A program made the position numbers and the translations under genes. From Bog-473 sp963704355 (GTDB lineage Bacteria; Actinomycetota; Acidimicrobiia; Acidimicrobiales; RAAP-2), in the NCBI GenBank assembly GCA_963704355.1, contig OY969891.1, positions 1,550,001-1,614,000 on the forward strand: DNA of 64,000 nt, in the 5' to 3' direction. The notes beneath the pieces were generated by a model. It was not told the DNA's origin. It saw nothing but the letters and a program-made list of their open reading frames with translations, and did no database searches. Below, piece by piece: positions 25,773 to 34,775 of this stretch. The number at the start of each line of letters is the position of its first letter. The first letter of the stretch is position 1.

Positions 25773-27521
25773 ATGGCAAAGACAGAAGTTGGGGCGGAGA
25801 CAGAGCATTCGCGCCACCCACGAGACGCGACAGCTGGAGGTGGGCCTCCGTTCAACGGGGATCACTTCGCCGGTGACATGCGCGGCTCGATCGAACGGGC
25901 GTTCCTCCGGGCCGGCGGATTAAGCAAGGAGGCGGTGCGGCGCCGGCCAATCATTGGGATCTGTTCGAGTTGGAGCGAGCTCAACCCCTGCAACATGGGA
26001 CTCCGCGACCTTGCGGAGTCGGTGAAGAGGGGAGTCACTGCGGCCGGAGGAACCGCGGTGGTATTCCCGACCATCTCGCTGGCCGAGAACTTCATCGTGC
26101 CGACCACCATGTTGTTGCGGAACCTGATGGCGATGGACGTCGAGGAGATGATCCGCTGCAGCCCCATTGACGGAGTGGTCCTGCTGTCCGGTTGCGACAA
26201 GACCGTGCCGGCCCAACTGATGGGTGCGGCCAGTGCCGGCAAGCCGGCCACCATGTTGACCGCGGGGCCCCGCAGCTGTGGTCAATTCCAGGGACGTCCC
26301 GTCGTCACATCAGACGTCTGGACCCTCGCGCCGGACCGCATCATGGGCCGCATCGACGACGAGGAATGGGACGAGCTCGAAGGGGTGTTCGCCCCCACCG
26401 TCGGGGTCTGCAACGTCATGGGTACCGCCACTACGATGGCGATCGCCACCGAGGTTCTCGGTATGGCGTTGCCGGGCTCGGCGGTGGTGCCGGCGGTCGA
26501 ATCCCGCCGGAGCGACTTGGCCGAGCGTACCGGCGTCCGGGCGGTGGAACTGACCCGTGCCGGTACCCGCCCTGAGGAGGTGATGACCCAGAGCGCCTTC
26601 GACAACGCCCTGTGTGTGTTGGCCGCCTCCGGCGGTTCGACCAACGAGTTCATCCACCTCGAGGCCATTGCCGGGCGGCTCGGGGTGTCCCTCGGACTCC
26701 ATCGGTTTGCCGGCATCGGCGAGAAGACCCCCCAGGTCCTCGGTGTCCGCCCATCCGGCGCCTTCTCCCTGGAGGACTTCGACCATGCCGGCGGCGTCCC
26801 CGCGCTGTTGGCGGTGCTCGAGCCACTGCTGGACCGAGACTGCGTCTTGGGCGACGGGAGAACGGTGGCCGAGGTCTCCGCCGCCGTCCGCTCCGCGAAG
26901 CCACGAACCCATCCCTGCCTCCGCTCCCTCGAAGATCCCTTCGAGCCCGAAAGTGGACTCGTCGTGCTGCGCGGTTCGCTTGCTCCGAGAGGCGCCGTCT
27001 TCAAGCGGTCGGCGGCACCACGCGCCTTGTGGACCCACCGCGGTCCCGCTGTCGTGTTCGACTACCACGCTCAGGGGCGGGCCCAAGACCCGGACCTCGG
27101 GGCCACACCGGAGAGCGTGATCGTGTTGCGCAATGCCGGACCCGTAGGGGCGCCCGGCATGCCGGAGGTCGATTTCGTTCCTATCCCGGCCGTTCTTCGC
27201 AAAGCGGGCATCACCGAGCTGGTGTGCGTGACCGATGGCCGTATGAGCGGGACCGAAGGTGGGGCCACCGCGTTGCACGTCTGCCCTGAGGCGGCCATCG
27301 GTGGTCCCATAGGACTCGTTCGTGATGGCGATGAAATTGTCCTCGACGCCATGACCGGGAGACTCGACCTGCTGGTCGAAGACCGAGAACTCGCTCGTCG
27401 AGCAACCGAAGCCCGCCCCAGTGTCTCAGCGGCAAGTCGCGGCTACGAGCGACTGTACCTCGACCACGTGCTGCAAGCCGACGAGGGGTGCGACTTCGAC
27501 TTCCTGGTCGATCGCGCCTAA
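25773..27521 (+). CDS. IlvD/Edd-family dehydratase
   Basis: A 582-aa Fe-S dehydratase removing water from a 2,3-dihydroxy acid to give a 2-keto acid. The Fe-S cysteines are Cys73 (SELNPCNMGL), Cys141 (LSGCDKTVPAQ) and Cys213 (VGVCNVMGT). The active-site region TDGRMSGTEGG is present. The family includes dihydroxy-acid dehydratase (branched amino acids), 6-phosphogluconate dehydratase and sugar-acid dehydratases. With no ilv genes nearby and a length of 582, a sugar-acid or other catabolic role is at least as likely as IlvD itself. The ATG at 25773 is used; it sits 80 bp after repeat copy A. Confidence 0.85.
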   Translation: MAKTEVGAETEHSRHPRDATAGGGPPFNGDHFAGDMRGSIERAFLRAGGLSKEAVRRRPIIGICSSWSELNPCNMGLRDLAESVKRGVTAAGGTAVVFPTISLAENFIVPTTMLLRNLMAMDVEEMIRCSPIDGVVLLSGCDKTVPAQLMGAASAGKPATMLTAGPRSCGQFQGRPVVTSDVWTLAPDRIMGRIDDEEWDELEGVFAPTVGVCNVMGTATTMAIATEVLGMALPGSAVVPAVESRRSDLAERTGVRAVELTRAGTRPEEVMTQSAFDNALCVLAASGGSTNEFIHLEAIAGRLGVSLGLHRFAGIGEKTPQVLGVRPSGAFSLEDFDHAGGVPALLAVLEPLLDRDCVLGDGRTVAEVSAAVRSAKPRTHPCLRSLEDPFEPESGLVVLRGSLAPRGAVFKRSAAPRALWTHRGPAVVFDYHAQGRAQDPDLGATPESVIVLRNAGPVGAPGMPEVDFVPIPAVLRKAGITELVCVTDGRMSGTEGGATALHVCPEAAIGGPIGLVRDGDEIVLDAMTGRLDLLVEDRELARRATEARPSVSAASRGYERLYLDHVLQADEGCDFDFLVDRA

Positions 27522-27670
27522 GAGCTGTGGTGACCCTGTCGGCTCGAGGAATGTCGGAATACGGGCGACCGGGAATGTCCTATGAGGCAGGCACGTTGCC
27601 GCTGAGAAGCTCCGAAACTGCAACCTTCACAGCCGCGCCGGTCCGGGCCGTGGGAGCGCGGGCAAGAACG

Positions 27671-28126
27671 CTACGTCGAGGGCTCCTGGCTGTCGTCGAG
27701 CACGGCAGCGTACGAGCCGCTGCCCAGCAAAGACCCGGCCGGAACGCGGCGGTCACCGATGAGCAAGTCCTCTAACGCTCCAGTATCAGCGTCGAAGGTC
27801 ACATCGTCGATTTGGCCGAGTTCGTTGCCGCGTTCGCTGAGCGCCCGCTTGCCGACGAGGTCGAGACTTCCCTCGGTGGCGGCCGGTTCGCGGTCGTCGG
27901 CCGGCGGACGACGGGCATCCTCGTCGACGACCATCACCGCGTCGGGACCGAACCCGCTTAGCTGCGCCCAGTCGACCAGCTGGGCTTTCTTGCCGTGTCC
28001 GATGACAACCGCAGCGACTCGTCGTTGCTGGGCGTCTACCAGCAGGTGATCGACCGAGCCCAGCTCTGACGCACTCGATCTGCTGATGACCTTGCGGCCG
28101 CTCGAACCCCGGAACGATTCGCTCAC
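27671..28126 (-). CDS. PRC-barrel domain protein
   Basis: A 151-aa protein with two PRC-barrel-like halves: GSVDHLLVDAQQRRVAAVVIGHG near the N-terminus and GNELGQIDDVTFDADTGALEDLLIGD near the C-terminus. PRC barrels are small beta-barrels in photosynthetic reaction-centre H subunits, RimM and many proteins of unknown role. The start overlaps the previous gene's stop (ATGA), so the two are translationally coupled. No signal or membrane segment is visible. Confidence 0.72.
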   Translation of the reverse strand: MSESFRGSSGRKVISRSSASELGSVDHLLVDAQQRRVAAVVIGHGKKAQLVDWAQLSGFGPDAVMVVDEDARRPPADDREPAATEGSLDLVGKRALSERGNELGQIDDVTFDADTGALEDLLIGDRRVPAGSLLGSGSYAAVLDDSQEPST

Positions 28127-28683
28127 GTCAGCCCCATCCGGGCTCGGAACTCGTCGACCGCGGCGCCCAGCCCTACGAGATCGTCTTGCACGAACTCCTC
28201 GGTGATGTTTGGGACCACCAGCGCAACCCCGGAGACAGAGAGCTGCGCCGGTAACGGAATGTAACCTCGCCCACCGCCGGCCTTGTCGATCTGGTAGCCG
28301 ACAACCTCACCGGTGCTCCCTACCAGCAAGACCAGGTCAGCGACCTTACCGAGACTGGTTCCTCCCTCGGTCAGGACATCGTCACCGATCACGTTGCGCT
28401 CGGTGGCGGGACGGCCGACATCGCCGGGCGCGTCCTGAGGATCGACAAGGCTGGACTCGTCGAGCACCACGATCGCGTCCTGGCCCACTGCGTGGATCGC
28501 CTCGGCGGGAAGCACGTCGCGGTGCCGACCAGCAAGAAAGCCCCGCTTGTTGAGGGTCACGCCGACCAGGCGACCCGCTTCGGGGCTGTAGATCACATCG
28601 CGCACTTCGGCCACATCCTCTCCGCCCCCGACCGTGACCACCGGAAGCCCGCGGATCTGCGACGCGGTCATGAGGAGTCTCAT
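28123..28683 (-). CDS. PRC-barrel domain protein
   Basis: The ATG at 28683 follows AAGGGC and gives 186 aa; the open frame extends further upstream but overlaps the small membrane gene. Two PRC-barrel-like repeats are seen: GGGEDVAEVRDVIYSPEAGRLVG at residues 19-41 and GTSLGKVADLVLLVGSTGEVVG later, with a YIPLP motif between barrel and tail. It sits in a three-gene ATGA-coupled run with a small membrane peptide upstream and another PRC protein downstream, suggesting a membrane-associated complex. Confidence 0.75.
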   Translation of the reverse strand: MRLLMTASQIRGLPVVTVGGGEDVAEVRDVIYSPEAGRLVGVTLNKRGFLAGRHRDVLPAEAIHAVGQDAIVVLDESSLVDPQDAPGDVGRPATERNVIGDDVLTEGGTSLGKVADLVLLVGSTGEVVGYQIDKAGGGRGYIPLPAQLSVSGVALVVPNITEEFVQDDLVGLGAAVDEFRARMGLT

Positions 28684-28802
28684 CGTTTGCCCTTCGTAGC
28701 GATCACGCCTCCTCCCCGCCGCCGCCGCCGAAAGACCACAAACACCAGCACGGCCACCACAACGACGATGATCGCCAGTATCAGCCAGCCGATCGGACCC
28801 AT
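28680..28802 (-). CDS. 40-aa single-helix membrane peptide
   Basis: Begins at ATG 28802 and ends with a TGA overlapping the next ATG (ATGA). It has a long hydrophobic helix (PIGWLILAIIVVVVAVLVFV) followed by FRRRRRGGG, the arginines predicting a cytoplasmic C-terminus by the positive-inside rule. Overlap with a PRC gene and clear topology support it as a real gene. It may anchor the PRC proteins at the membrane, which is inference. Confidence 0.6.
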   Translation of the reverse strand: MGPIGWLILAIIVVVVAVLVFVVFRRRRRGGGVIATKGKR

Positions 28803-28835
28803 CCCCGTTAGCGTACCGGTCCCGCCTGCCCGCAA

Positions 28836-29090
28836 TTGGTGGCCCCGGTCCCCGTACTGACTGCAGGAAGTCGCCTCCAAGCGGCGCTGGGGCGTCGCGA
28901 CCTGACCCACCTCCGCTCCGGTCAGAGTCGGGCTCTTGGCGAGGCCATCGGGGTCGAGGCGATGTTGCTCTACAACCACGTGGAAAACAACGACCAGCTC
29001 CTCGACGGCATGGTCGACCTGGACTTCGGCGAGATCGACCTGGCCGGAACCTGCAGTCGCGAGCAGTACGCCCAACAGCTTCGGACATAG
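28836..29090 (+). pseudogene. TetR-family regulator fragment
   Basis: The 84-aa frame carries a recognisable end of a TetR HTH: RALGEAIGVEAMLLYNHVENNDQLLDGMVDLDFGEIDL, i.e. the recognition helix (GVEAMLLYNHV) and the following helix. The first HTH helices are disrupted and the ligand-binding domain (about 130 residues) is missing after a premature stop. It lies 270 bp before repeat copy B, so it was probably truncated by insertion or deletion at the element edge. Confidence 0.6.
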
Positions 29091-29098
29091 CCCGAGCT

Positions 29099-29178
29099 TT
29101 AAGCCAGGACGAACAGACTTAGGCCGAAGAGGACGAGCGCAACGTCCCAGATGTTGGTGAAGGATTTGGTGTGCGCCG
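29099..29178 (-). pseudogene. Possible DUF4386-family C-terminal fragment
   Basis: On the minus strand the last 25 codons of an open frame read SAHTKSFTNIWDVALVLFGLSLFVLA, resembling the F..IWD..LvLFG membrane motif of DUF4386 proteins. Nothing upstream in any frame continues the family. With the adjacent TetR fragment this suggests a decayed divergent regulator/membrane gene pair. Confidence 0.35.
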
Positions 29179-29356
29179 AGCAGACGGCGTCCGTCGGGAT
29201 CGCCAGGGTCGATTTGCAAATGGCGGCCGTTCGCTGGCCATGGTCCTGCTCGCGGTCCACATCTGCCAAGCAGCCGAGTCCACCAGGCCCGTCAGCGACG
29301 ATCACGAGCCACCGCTCGTCACAGTCTGATGCTCTCGGACATGTCCGCAGACCGCC

Positions 29357-29757
29357 CAGGGTCGAAGATGACCTGTCGCTCGCCAAGGAACGTGGCCCTC
29401 GCCAAGCGGGAACGAGCGCTTTTCACTGCGCATGGAAAGCCTGCCGATCGGACGGTGGGTATCGGTCCGTGGTCACCCTCCGACTCCGCGTTCGGGCGTG
29501 TCTTTAGGTGTCTTTATCGAGAGGGAAGGAGAGGGATCGTGATGGAACCTGAGGGGATCGAAACGCCGCTACCAGGAAAGTCATCGGAAAGGCCCTGGTC
29601 AAAAACACCGAGAACCAGAATTCGCATCGTAGAAGTCGGCGGTTCGAGTCCGCTCACCTCCACAACCAGGAGGCCCAGGTCACGGGCCTAAAGTGGGATC
29701 CCTGCAGAATCACCGAGCGCTACGTGGCTTTGCGTAGAGGTCGTCCCTACAGAACGG
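29357..29757 (+). repeat. Att-like long repeat, copy B (diverged)
   Basis: The same layout as copies A and C: GTCGAAGATGACCTGTCG block, direct repeats GTGTCTTTAG and GTGTCTTTAT at 29498-29517, purine-rich block, stem ACCAGG/CCTGGT (about 29571-29599), tRNA 3' half at 29619-29662, then a hairpin GGCCC/GGGCC region and a downstream block. It is the most diverged copy: arm repeats and T-stem differ from the others in a patterned way. It separates the PRC/IlvD module from the large catabolic module. Confidence 0.7.
29619..29662 (+). tRNA. tRNA-Ala(CGC)-like 3' half, copy B (partial, covarying)
   Basis: The loop TTCGCAT (anticodon CGC), stem strand CGTAG, variable loop AAGTC, T-arm GGCGG/TTCGAGT/CCGCT, acceptor CACCTCC and A73 are present; CCA is lost (ACAA). 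Relative to copies A and C, two T-stem pairs have changed on both strands (A-T to G-C and G-C to C-G), preserving pairing. The acceptor strand is unchanged. The 5' half is absent. It looks like the tRNA end of a different host or allele carried in by the element. Confidence 0.65.
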
Positions 29758-29825
29758 TTACCGCAATCAGAGGCCTAGGTCAAAGGAGCGAGGTTGGGTG
29801 ACCCCTGTGGGAGGTACTCAACACG

Positions 29826-32549
29826 CTAGAGGTCAATACGCTCGATGGCCTTGGCGAGATCTCGTCGCGAGCTGACCCCCAGCTTCTGGAAGACCTTCCT
29901 GAGGTGATATTCCACAGTATGGGGACTGATGAATAGTTGTGACGCAATCTCGCGGGTTGTCAGCCGCGTTGCCGCCAAGCGCGCAATCTGCAGTTCTCGC
30001 GACGTAAGGTCCGTTGGTGCGCCGCCGTCCCGTTTCATCGTACGCTCCCCGATCGCCTGGAGCTCAATTCGAGCGCGTTCCGCGAACGCTCTGGCGCCCA
30101 TCGCCTCAAAGATCTCGTAGGCAGTGCGCAACTCGACTCCCGCTTCGGCCCGGCGTTTCTGCCGACGTAGCCACTCGCCGTACAGCAGATGCGCGCGTCC
30201 CGTGTATGTAAACCATTGCATGTCCTCGAACCCTGCGATGGCTTCTTGATATGAGGACGTAATCTCGCTGCTCTCCTCGCTGATCTGTGCGCGGCAGAGC
30301 GATTGGACGGCGAGCGCCCAGGGCGTCTGAACCACAACGGCTACCTCTTCCACGCCGCGAAACGCTGTCTTGGCGGCCGTCTTGTCGCCGCACTTCACAG
30401 ACGCTTCGACCAGTAGGGGAAGTGCCCAACACGACCAGCTTGGCGCCCTGGGAGCGTGCAGTGCCTCTGCTGCGGCGAGGGCTTCGCGATAGTTGCCTAA
30501 TCCGAGCTCCAGCGTGGCTAAGGCGAGATGAGCGTTCTGAAGCACCCAGCCAGCTCCGATGGCAGTGCCATGCTCCAAGAGTTCGCCAATCTTGGCCCGG
30601 GCAGCCGACTCGTCGCCGCGCCATGCATCCAATTCGAGATCCAGAGCAGCGTCAATAGGACTTCCCCTGATGTCAAGGAATTCTGCAAAGCGTGCAGCGG
30701 CGTCCGAGAACTTCCCCTCCCACGTCTCCCTCATACCCGAGTTCAACAAGGCGTGCCGAAGCGCAAGAATCGCGCCCTGTTGTCTGGCAACACCCTCGAC
30801 TCGCTCGATAGCAGAGAAAGATGCCCTTGCATCCCAAAGCGCGTTGGCGATGAACCATGCGACGTCATACCACTCGATCACCTCTTCGGCTGACATCTGT
30901 TCGAAGTGAGCGAGCGCCCGGTGAAGCGCCGGAGCAGCGTCTCCCAAGTCACAGACAAACAGCGACGCCATGCCTCTAAGGAGGATGTCGACCGTCGAGT
31001 CGGCTTCCGCCTCACGGAGTGACTCCAGGGCCGCCTCTCCAAGTTCACGCCCCGTCGTACCCTCGGCGAGATGAAGGGCGTAACACTGGGCGAGGAGCGC
31101 CGTAAGAAAAGCTCGATGGCTGAGTTCCGTTTCGAAGGCTTCAAACGCCTCAGCCGCGCGCTGCAGAAGAACGGGACTCTGCGAAGACTTTCCAATGTGT
31201 ACTTGGATCATGCCCTCTAGAAGCTGAGCATGCGCGAGCTCGACGTGGTCGAGTTCACCGCCGCGGGCGTCATTGAGCAGGCTCTGGGCCAACGATAGGT
31301 TGCTGGCACGGTGCGCCCCGTAAGCGGCCGAGAGGAGCCGTCGCGAGCGTTGGCGTAACTCAGGCGTTAGATCTGCCGATCGCACGAGGAGTTCCGTTTC
31401 TGCTGAGTAACCACCCCGTGCACGCGCTTGGAGTGCTGACTCTTCAAGGGCAAGAGCAACGTCTTCATCCGGGCCGAGAGAGGCCAATGCTCGGTGCATC
31501 GCCCAACGTTCACCATCGGAGGACCGATCGGTAGCGGAGGCCAGGGCTTGGTGCACCTCCCTGCGGCGAGCCAACGATGCACCGGAATAGATCGCGGAGC
31601 GGACCAAGGGATGCGAGAACTCAATCCCAGGATGCGTTCGTATGAGCTGAATCGCTTCGGCTGGCTCGAGCGATGTGAGCGAAACTCCCAACTGGCCCGC
31701 AGCAGCGGCAATTGTCGCAGGATCACCGGACGGCTCCGCCGCTGCGATTAGTAAGGCCATTCGCGTTTCTGGAGGAAGCGCCTCCGCTTGCCGTGCAAAT
31801 CTGGCCTCGATCAAGTGTCCAGTGGGAAGGGGGTCCGGCAGGGGGGACCGTCCTGCAAGCTGGGAAGGACTGAGCTCTGCGACGAAGCCCCCTAGAGCCA
31901 AAGGGTTTCCGTAGGCCGCAACAACGAGTTCCCTGGCAACCCTTCTCTGGACCGGAGCCTTGGCGAGCGACAAGAGAAGTTGATGCGCAGAGTCCTCGTC
32001 CAAGCCTCTCAGGTGGAGTTCTCGCCACCCTTGAAACGGCGGAGGATCCTGCAGCGGCTCGCGCACGGCGCAGACAACGACCATGCGGTCGCCGACCAAA
32101 CGGCGGCCGGCGAACTCCAATGCGGCCACCGAGTCGAGGTCAAGCCAGTGGGCGTCGTCGACCACGACAATCAAGGGCGAGGTTCTCTCGATGTCTCCCA
32201 ACAAGGCCAGTGCCGCCAAGCTGACGAGGAAGCGGTCCGGTGGTCCAGATGCACTGATCCCGAACGCGGACTCAAGGGCTGCCCGTTGAGGGGGTGGCAG
32301 GTGGCCGATCCGATCGATGAAGGGAAGGACGATGCGGTGCAATGCTGCGTAACCGAGATGTACCTCGGATTCCACGCCGTCAACACGGATCAGCTCAAAG
32401 TCATCGGCCAATGAGATCATCTCATTGAGCAAGCCGGTCTTTCCGATACCGGCATCGCCCCGAATGACCAGCGCCGCACTGCCACCGGCTCGAGCCTGAC
32501 CGATCACACGTGCCAGCACCTCGATCTCGGCCGCCCTGCCTAGGAGCAT
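29826..32549 (-). CDS. LAL-type LuxR transcriptional regulator
   Basis: Large ATP-dependent regulator. I use ATG 32549 (MLLGRAAEIEVL, the usual LAL start), giving 907 aa; a longer frame to 32840 adds unrelated residues. Walker A is GDAGIGKT at residues 31-38 and Walker B is LIVVVDDAHW. A long TPR-like helical middle follows and the C-terminal 65 residues are a LuxR/GerE HTH (LTSRELQIARLAATRLTTREIASQLFISPHTVEYHL split across two helices). LAL proteins activate catabolic or secondary-metabolite operons upon inducer binding. It diverges from the PucR gene and is a candidate regulator of the monooxygenase cluster. Confidence 0.88.
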   Translation of the reverse strand: MLLGRAAEIEVLARVIGQARAGGSAALVIRGDAGIGKTGLLNEMISLADDFELIRVDGVESEVHLGYAALHRIVLPFIDRIGHLPPPQRAALESAFGISASGPPDRFLVSLAALALLGDIERTSPLIVVVDDAHWLDLDSVAALEFAGRRLVGDRMVVVCAVREPLQDPPPFQGWRELHLRGLDEDSAHQLLLSLAKAPVQRRVARELVVAAYGNPLALGGFVAELSPSQLAGRSPLPDPLPTGHLIEARFARQAEALPPETRMALLIAAAEPSGDPATIAAAAGQLGVSLTSLEPAEAIQLIRTHPGIEFSHPLVRSAIYSGASLARRREVHQALASATDRSSDGERWAMHRALASLGPDEDVALALEESALQARARGGYSAETELLVRSADLTPELRQRSRRLLSAAYGAHRASNLSLAQSLLNDARGGELDHVELAHAQLLEGMIQVHIGKSSQSPVLLQRAAEAFEAFETELSHRAFLTALLAQCYALHLAEGTTGRELGEAALESLREAEADSTVDILLRGMASLFVCDLGDAAPALHRALAHFEQMSAEEVIEWYDVAWFIANALWDARASFSAIERVEGVARQQGAILALRHALLNSGMRETWEGKFSDAAARFAEFLDIRGSPIDAALDLELDAWRGDESAARAKIGELLEHGTAIGAGWVLQNAHLALATLELGLGNYREALAAAEALHAPRAPSWSCWALPLLVEASVKCGDKTAAKTAFRGVEEVAVVVQTPWALAVQSLCRAQISEESSEITSSYQEAIAGFEDMQWFTYTGRAHLLYGEWLRRQKRRAEAGVELRTAYEIFEAMGARAFAERARIELQAIGERTMKRDGGAPTDLTSRELQIARLAATRLTTREIASQLFISPHTVEYHLRKVFQKLGVSSRRDLAKAIERIDL

Positions 32550-32730
32550 CGTTGCATCCCAACCCGGCTCGGCGGACTTGCGGGGTCCGTAGGGGGGGTG
32601 CGCTGACGCTCGGCTGTGCCAGTCCTCGGTTGATGCTCGGCGGTACCCACGGTTTCTCCTGTTTTTGAGATGACGGTGGTTGTTCCAACGAATCCAGCCT
32701 GAGCCGAGCCACCAGATCCTGCTATGGCTA

Positions 32731-32759
32731 TTGCAGCCAAATAACCGAGTAGATATTGT
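32731..32759 (+). promoter_or_regulatory. Candidate promoter for the PucR gene
   Basis: TTGCAG at 32731-32736 and TATTGT at 32754-32759 are separated by 17 bases in the AT-richer gap between two divergent regulator genes. The predicted start of transcription would leave a leader of about 60 bases before the PucR start codon. The match to a vegetative sigma consensus is moderate. Confidence 0.35.
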
Positions 32760-32825
32760 GCAATTAACACAACTTCCGTACTCGCCTCGGCTCGGCACGG
32801 AAGGGGAAGGGAGGAGGTGACAGGA

Positions 32826-34556
32826 GTGGACCCTCACCACGGACCTTCTTCGACCTCCCAGGCAGGTCCGGATGCATCGGCGCTACGCGATGAGCTCGCC
32901 AAACTCCAAGGGCTCGTGGCGTTGTCGATGGTCATGACCGAGAGGGCGGACGCAGGCCAGATAGCCCACCTAGCGTCATCGGCGGTGCCGTCCCTGGCGC
33001 CGGTGCGATGCGACGGGGTATTCGTTGCGGGTCGAGGTTGGCTAGAAACGGCTGGCCCGTGCCTTCGGCGTCCGGTCAGAACAGCCGTTGAGAGGCAGCT
33101 TGGAGACCTCGACGGACTGGGTGGGACCATCAAGGTCGAGGGCGAGCGCTGGGCGTGGGCTCTTCCAATGCGCAGTCTCGAGGGTGCCTTCGGACACGTT
33201 GTCATCGCTGGAGAGGTGCCTATCCAAGACACTGAGCACTTCCTCCTCGGGGTCTTCGCTCAGCAGGTCGGGATCGCCGTCGCCAATGCGGATATCCACG
33301 CACGCGAGCATGCGACAGCGGAGGAGCTTGGGATCGTCAATATTCGACTTGAACGCAGCCTTGCCATTCACAGCCGGTTCACCGAGGCGGCGGTGGAAGG
33401 GCGGGGAGTGGGGGGAATTGCCGAAATTGTGTATGAGCTCACCGGCTTCCCGGTCGTCATCGAGGATCCACAAGGCAACCTGTTGGCCTCGGCTGGTCCG
33501 TGGTCTCCTGGTCATAGCGATCAGGCCCGCGACCGGCAGCAGGAGCTGGCGGAGCTCACCCGCAAGCATCCTGCGCCCGTCCGGCTCGGAGACCGACTCG
33601 CAGCGGTGTCCGGCCACACTGGGGAGCCATTCGCCGTGCTCGCGCTCCTTGATCCGGGCGGCACAGCCGGCGAGGAAGAACGAATCGCCTTGGAGCACGG
33701 CACGACCGTGCTTGCCCTCGAACTGTCGAGGCTCCAGAGCGTCATAGAAGCTGAGACCCGCCTCGGGCATGACCTGCTCGAGGAACTGCTCACTGGCACC
33801 GATGACGAGCGGGCTCGGCTCCGTACCCAGATCCTTGGGTACGACCTCGGCCTGCAACAGCGGGTAGCGGTTGTGACGTGCCCGACCGCTGTTCCTGAAG
33901 ACCGGGTATTCCATGGCGTCCGCCGTGCTGCCCAGAACCTCGGCGCACGTCCGCTGCTTGGCTCCCGACGAAGCACCGTGGTCGTTTTGGCGGAGGCCTC
34001 ACTTTCGTGGCATTCGCTTCGGGCGGAGACGAACGCCGAGCTGGGGCGGGTGGATTGCCACATCGGCGTTGGAGGGGTCTGCGACCATGCGACAGACGTT
34101 CCACGCTCATACCGAGAGGCCCAACTTGCACTCCAATTCATGTCATACGGCAACCGCGAGGCGGCAGTTGTCTCGTTCGACGATCTCGGTGTATTTCAAA
34201 TCCTGGCGGAGGCTCGGGACCCCAACACTGTCCAGCGATTCGTACGGAACTGGCTCGGAGCTCTTCTTGACTATGACGCGAGCCGGAGCGCGGAGCTTGT
34301 CGCGACCCTCAGCACCTATCTCGAAACGGGTGGGAACTACGCGCACTCGGCTCGAGTCCTCAATATCCACCGAAACACGCTGCGCTATCGGCTGAAGCGT
34401 ATTGGCGAGATCTCCGGCCACGATCTTGCCGAACCCGACGTTCAGTTCAACCTCCAGCTTGCCGCTCGCGCCTGGCGTACGTTGGCCGCCATCGACACCG
34501 TCGAGGAATCACTGCCGGCGGTGGATCAGCCGCTCTTGGTCACTCCAGCCCGTTAG
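32826..34556 (+). CDS. PucR/CdaR-type transcriptional regulator with GAF-like N-terminus
   Basis: A 576-aa regulator. GTG at 32826 follows GAGGAGGTGACAG; GTG 32817 is an equally open alternative three codons earlier. An N-terminal GAF-like region (about residues 30-175, ending FLLGVFAQQVGIAVANAD) is followed by a central GGDEF-like PucR domain (SYREAQLALQ is typical). The C-terminal HTH is LVATLSTYLETGGN, then SARVLNIHRNTLRYRLKRI. The family activates aromatic, purine or amino-acid catabolism in response to ligands. Its place next to the LAL regulator and upstream of MEDS and monooxygenase genes points to catabolic control. Confidence 0.87.
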   Translation: MDPHHGPSSTSQAGPDASALRDELAKLQGLVALSMVMTERADAGQIAHLASSAVPSLAPVRCDGVFVAGRGWLETAGPCLRRPVRTAVERQLGDLDGLGGTIKVEGERWAWALPMRSLEGAFGHVVIAGEVPIQDTEHFLLGVFAQQVGIAVANADIHAREHATAEELGIVNIRLERSLAIHSRFTEAAVEGRGVGGIAEIVYELTGFPVVIEDPQGNLLASAGPWSPGHSDQARDRQQELAELTRKHPAPVRLGDRLAAVSGHTGEPFAVLALLDPGGTAGEEERIALEHGTTVLALELSRLQSVIEAETRLGHDLLEELLTGTDDERARLRTQILGYDLGLQQRVAVVTCPTAVPEDRVFHGVRRAAQNLGARPLLGSRRSTVVVLAEASLSWHSLRAETNAELGRVDCHIGVGGVCDHATDVPRSYREAQLALQFMSYGNREAAVVSFDDLGVFQILAEARDPNTVQRFVRNWLGALLDYDASRSAELVATLSTYLETGGNYAHSARVLNIHRNTLRYRLKRIGEISGHDLAEPDVQFNLQLAARAWRTLAAIDTVEESLPAVDQPLLVTPAR

Positions 34557-34775
34557 GGACGTGGGGGGAGACCCTCTATCTGGCGACCTATATCTCCGTT
34601 CTCGCCGGGTCGGCTCTCCAGCCGCGGACTGTCCTGTAGCCGTGCGGGGCGACTGACGCCGGGGAGGTTCTATGCGCTGCGCTCACCAGAGCGTAAAGCC
34701 CCAGGTTAGAGCCCATTTAAACCTTCGGAGAACGGAAGTATCATCACCCATTGCACCCAATTCGAGAGGGGCGCC

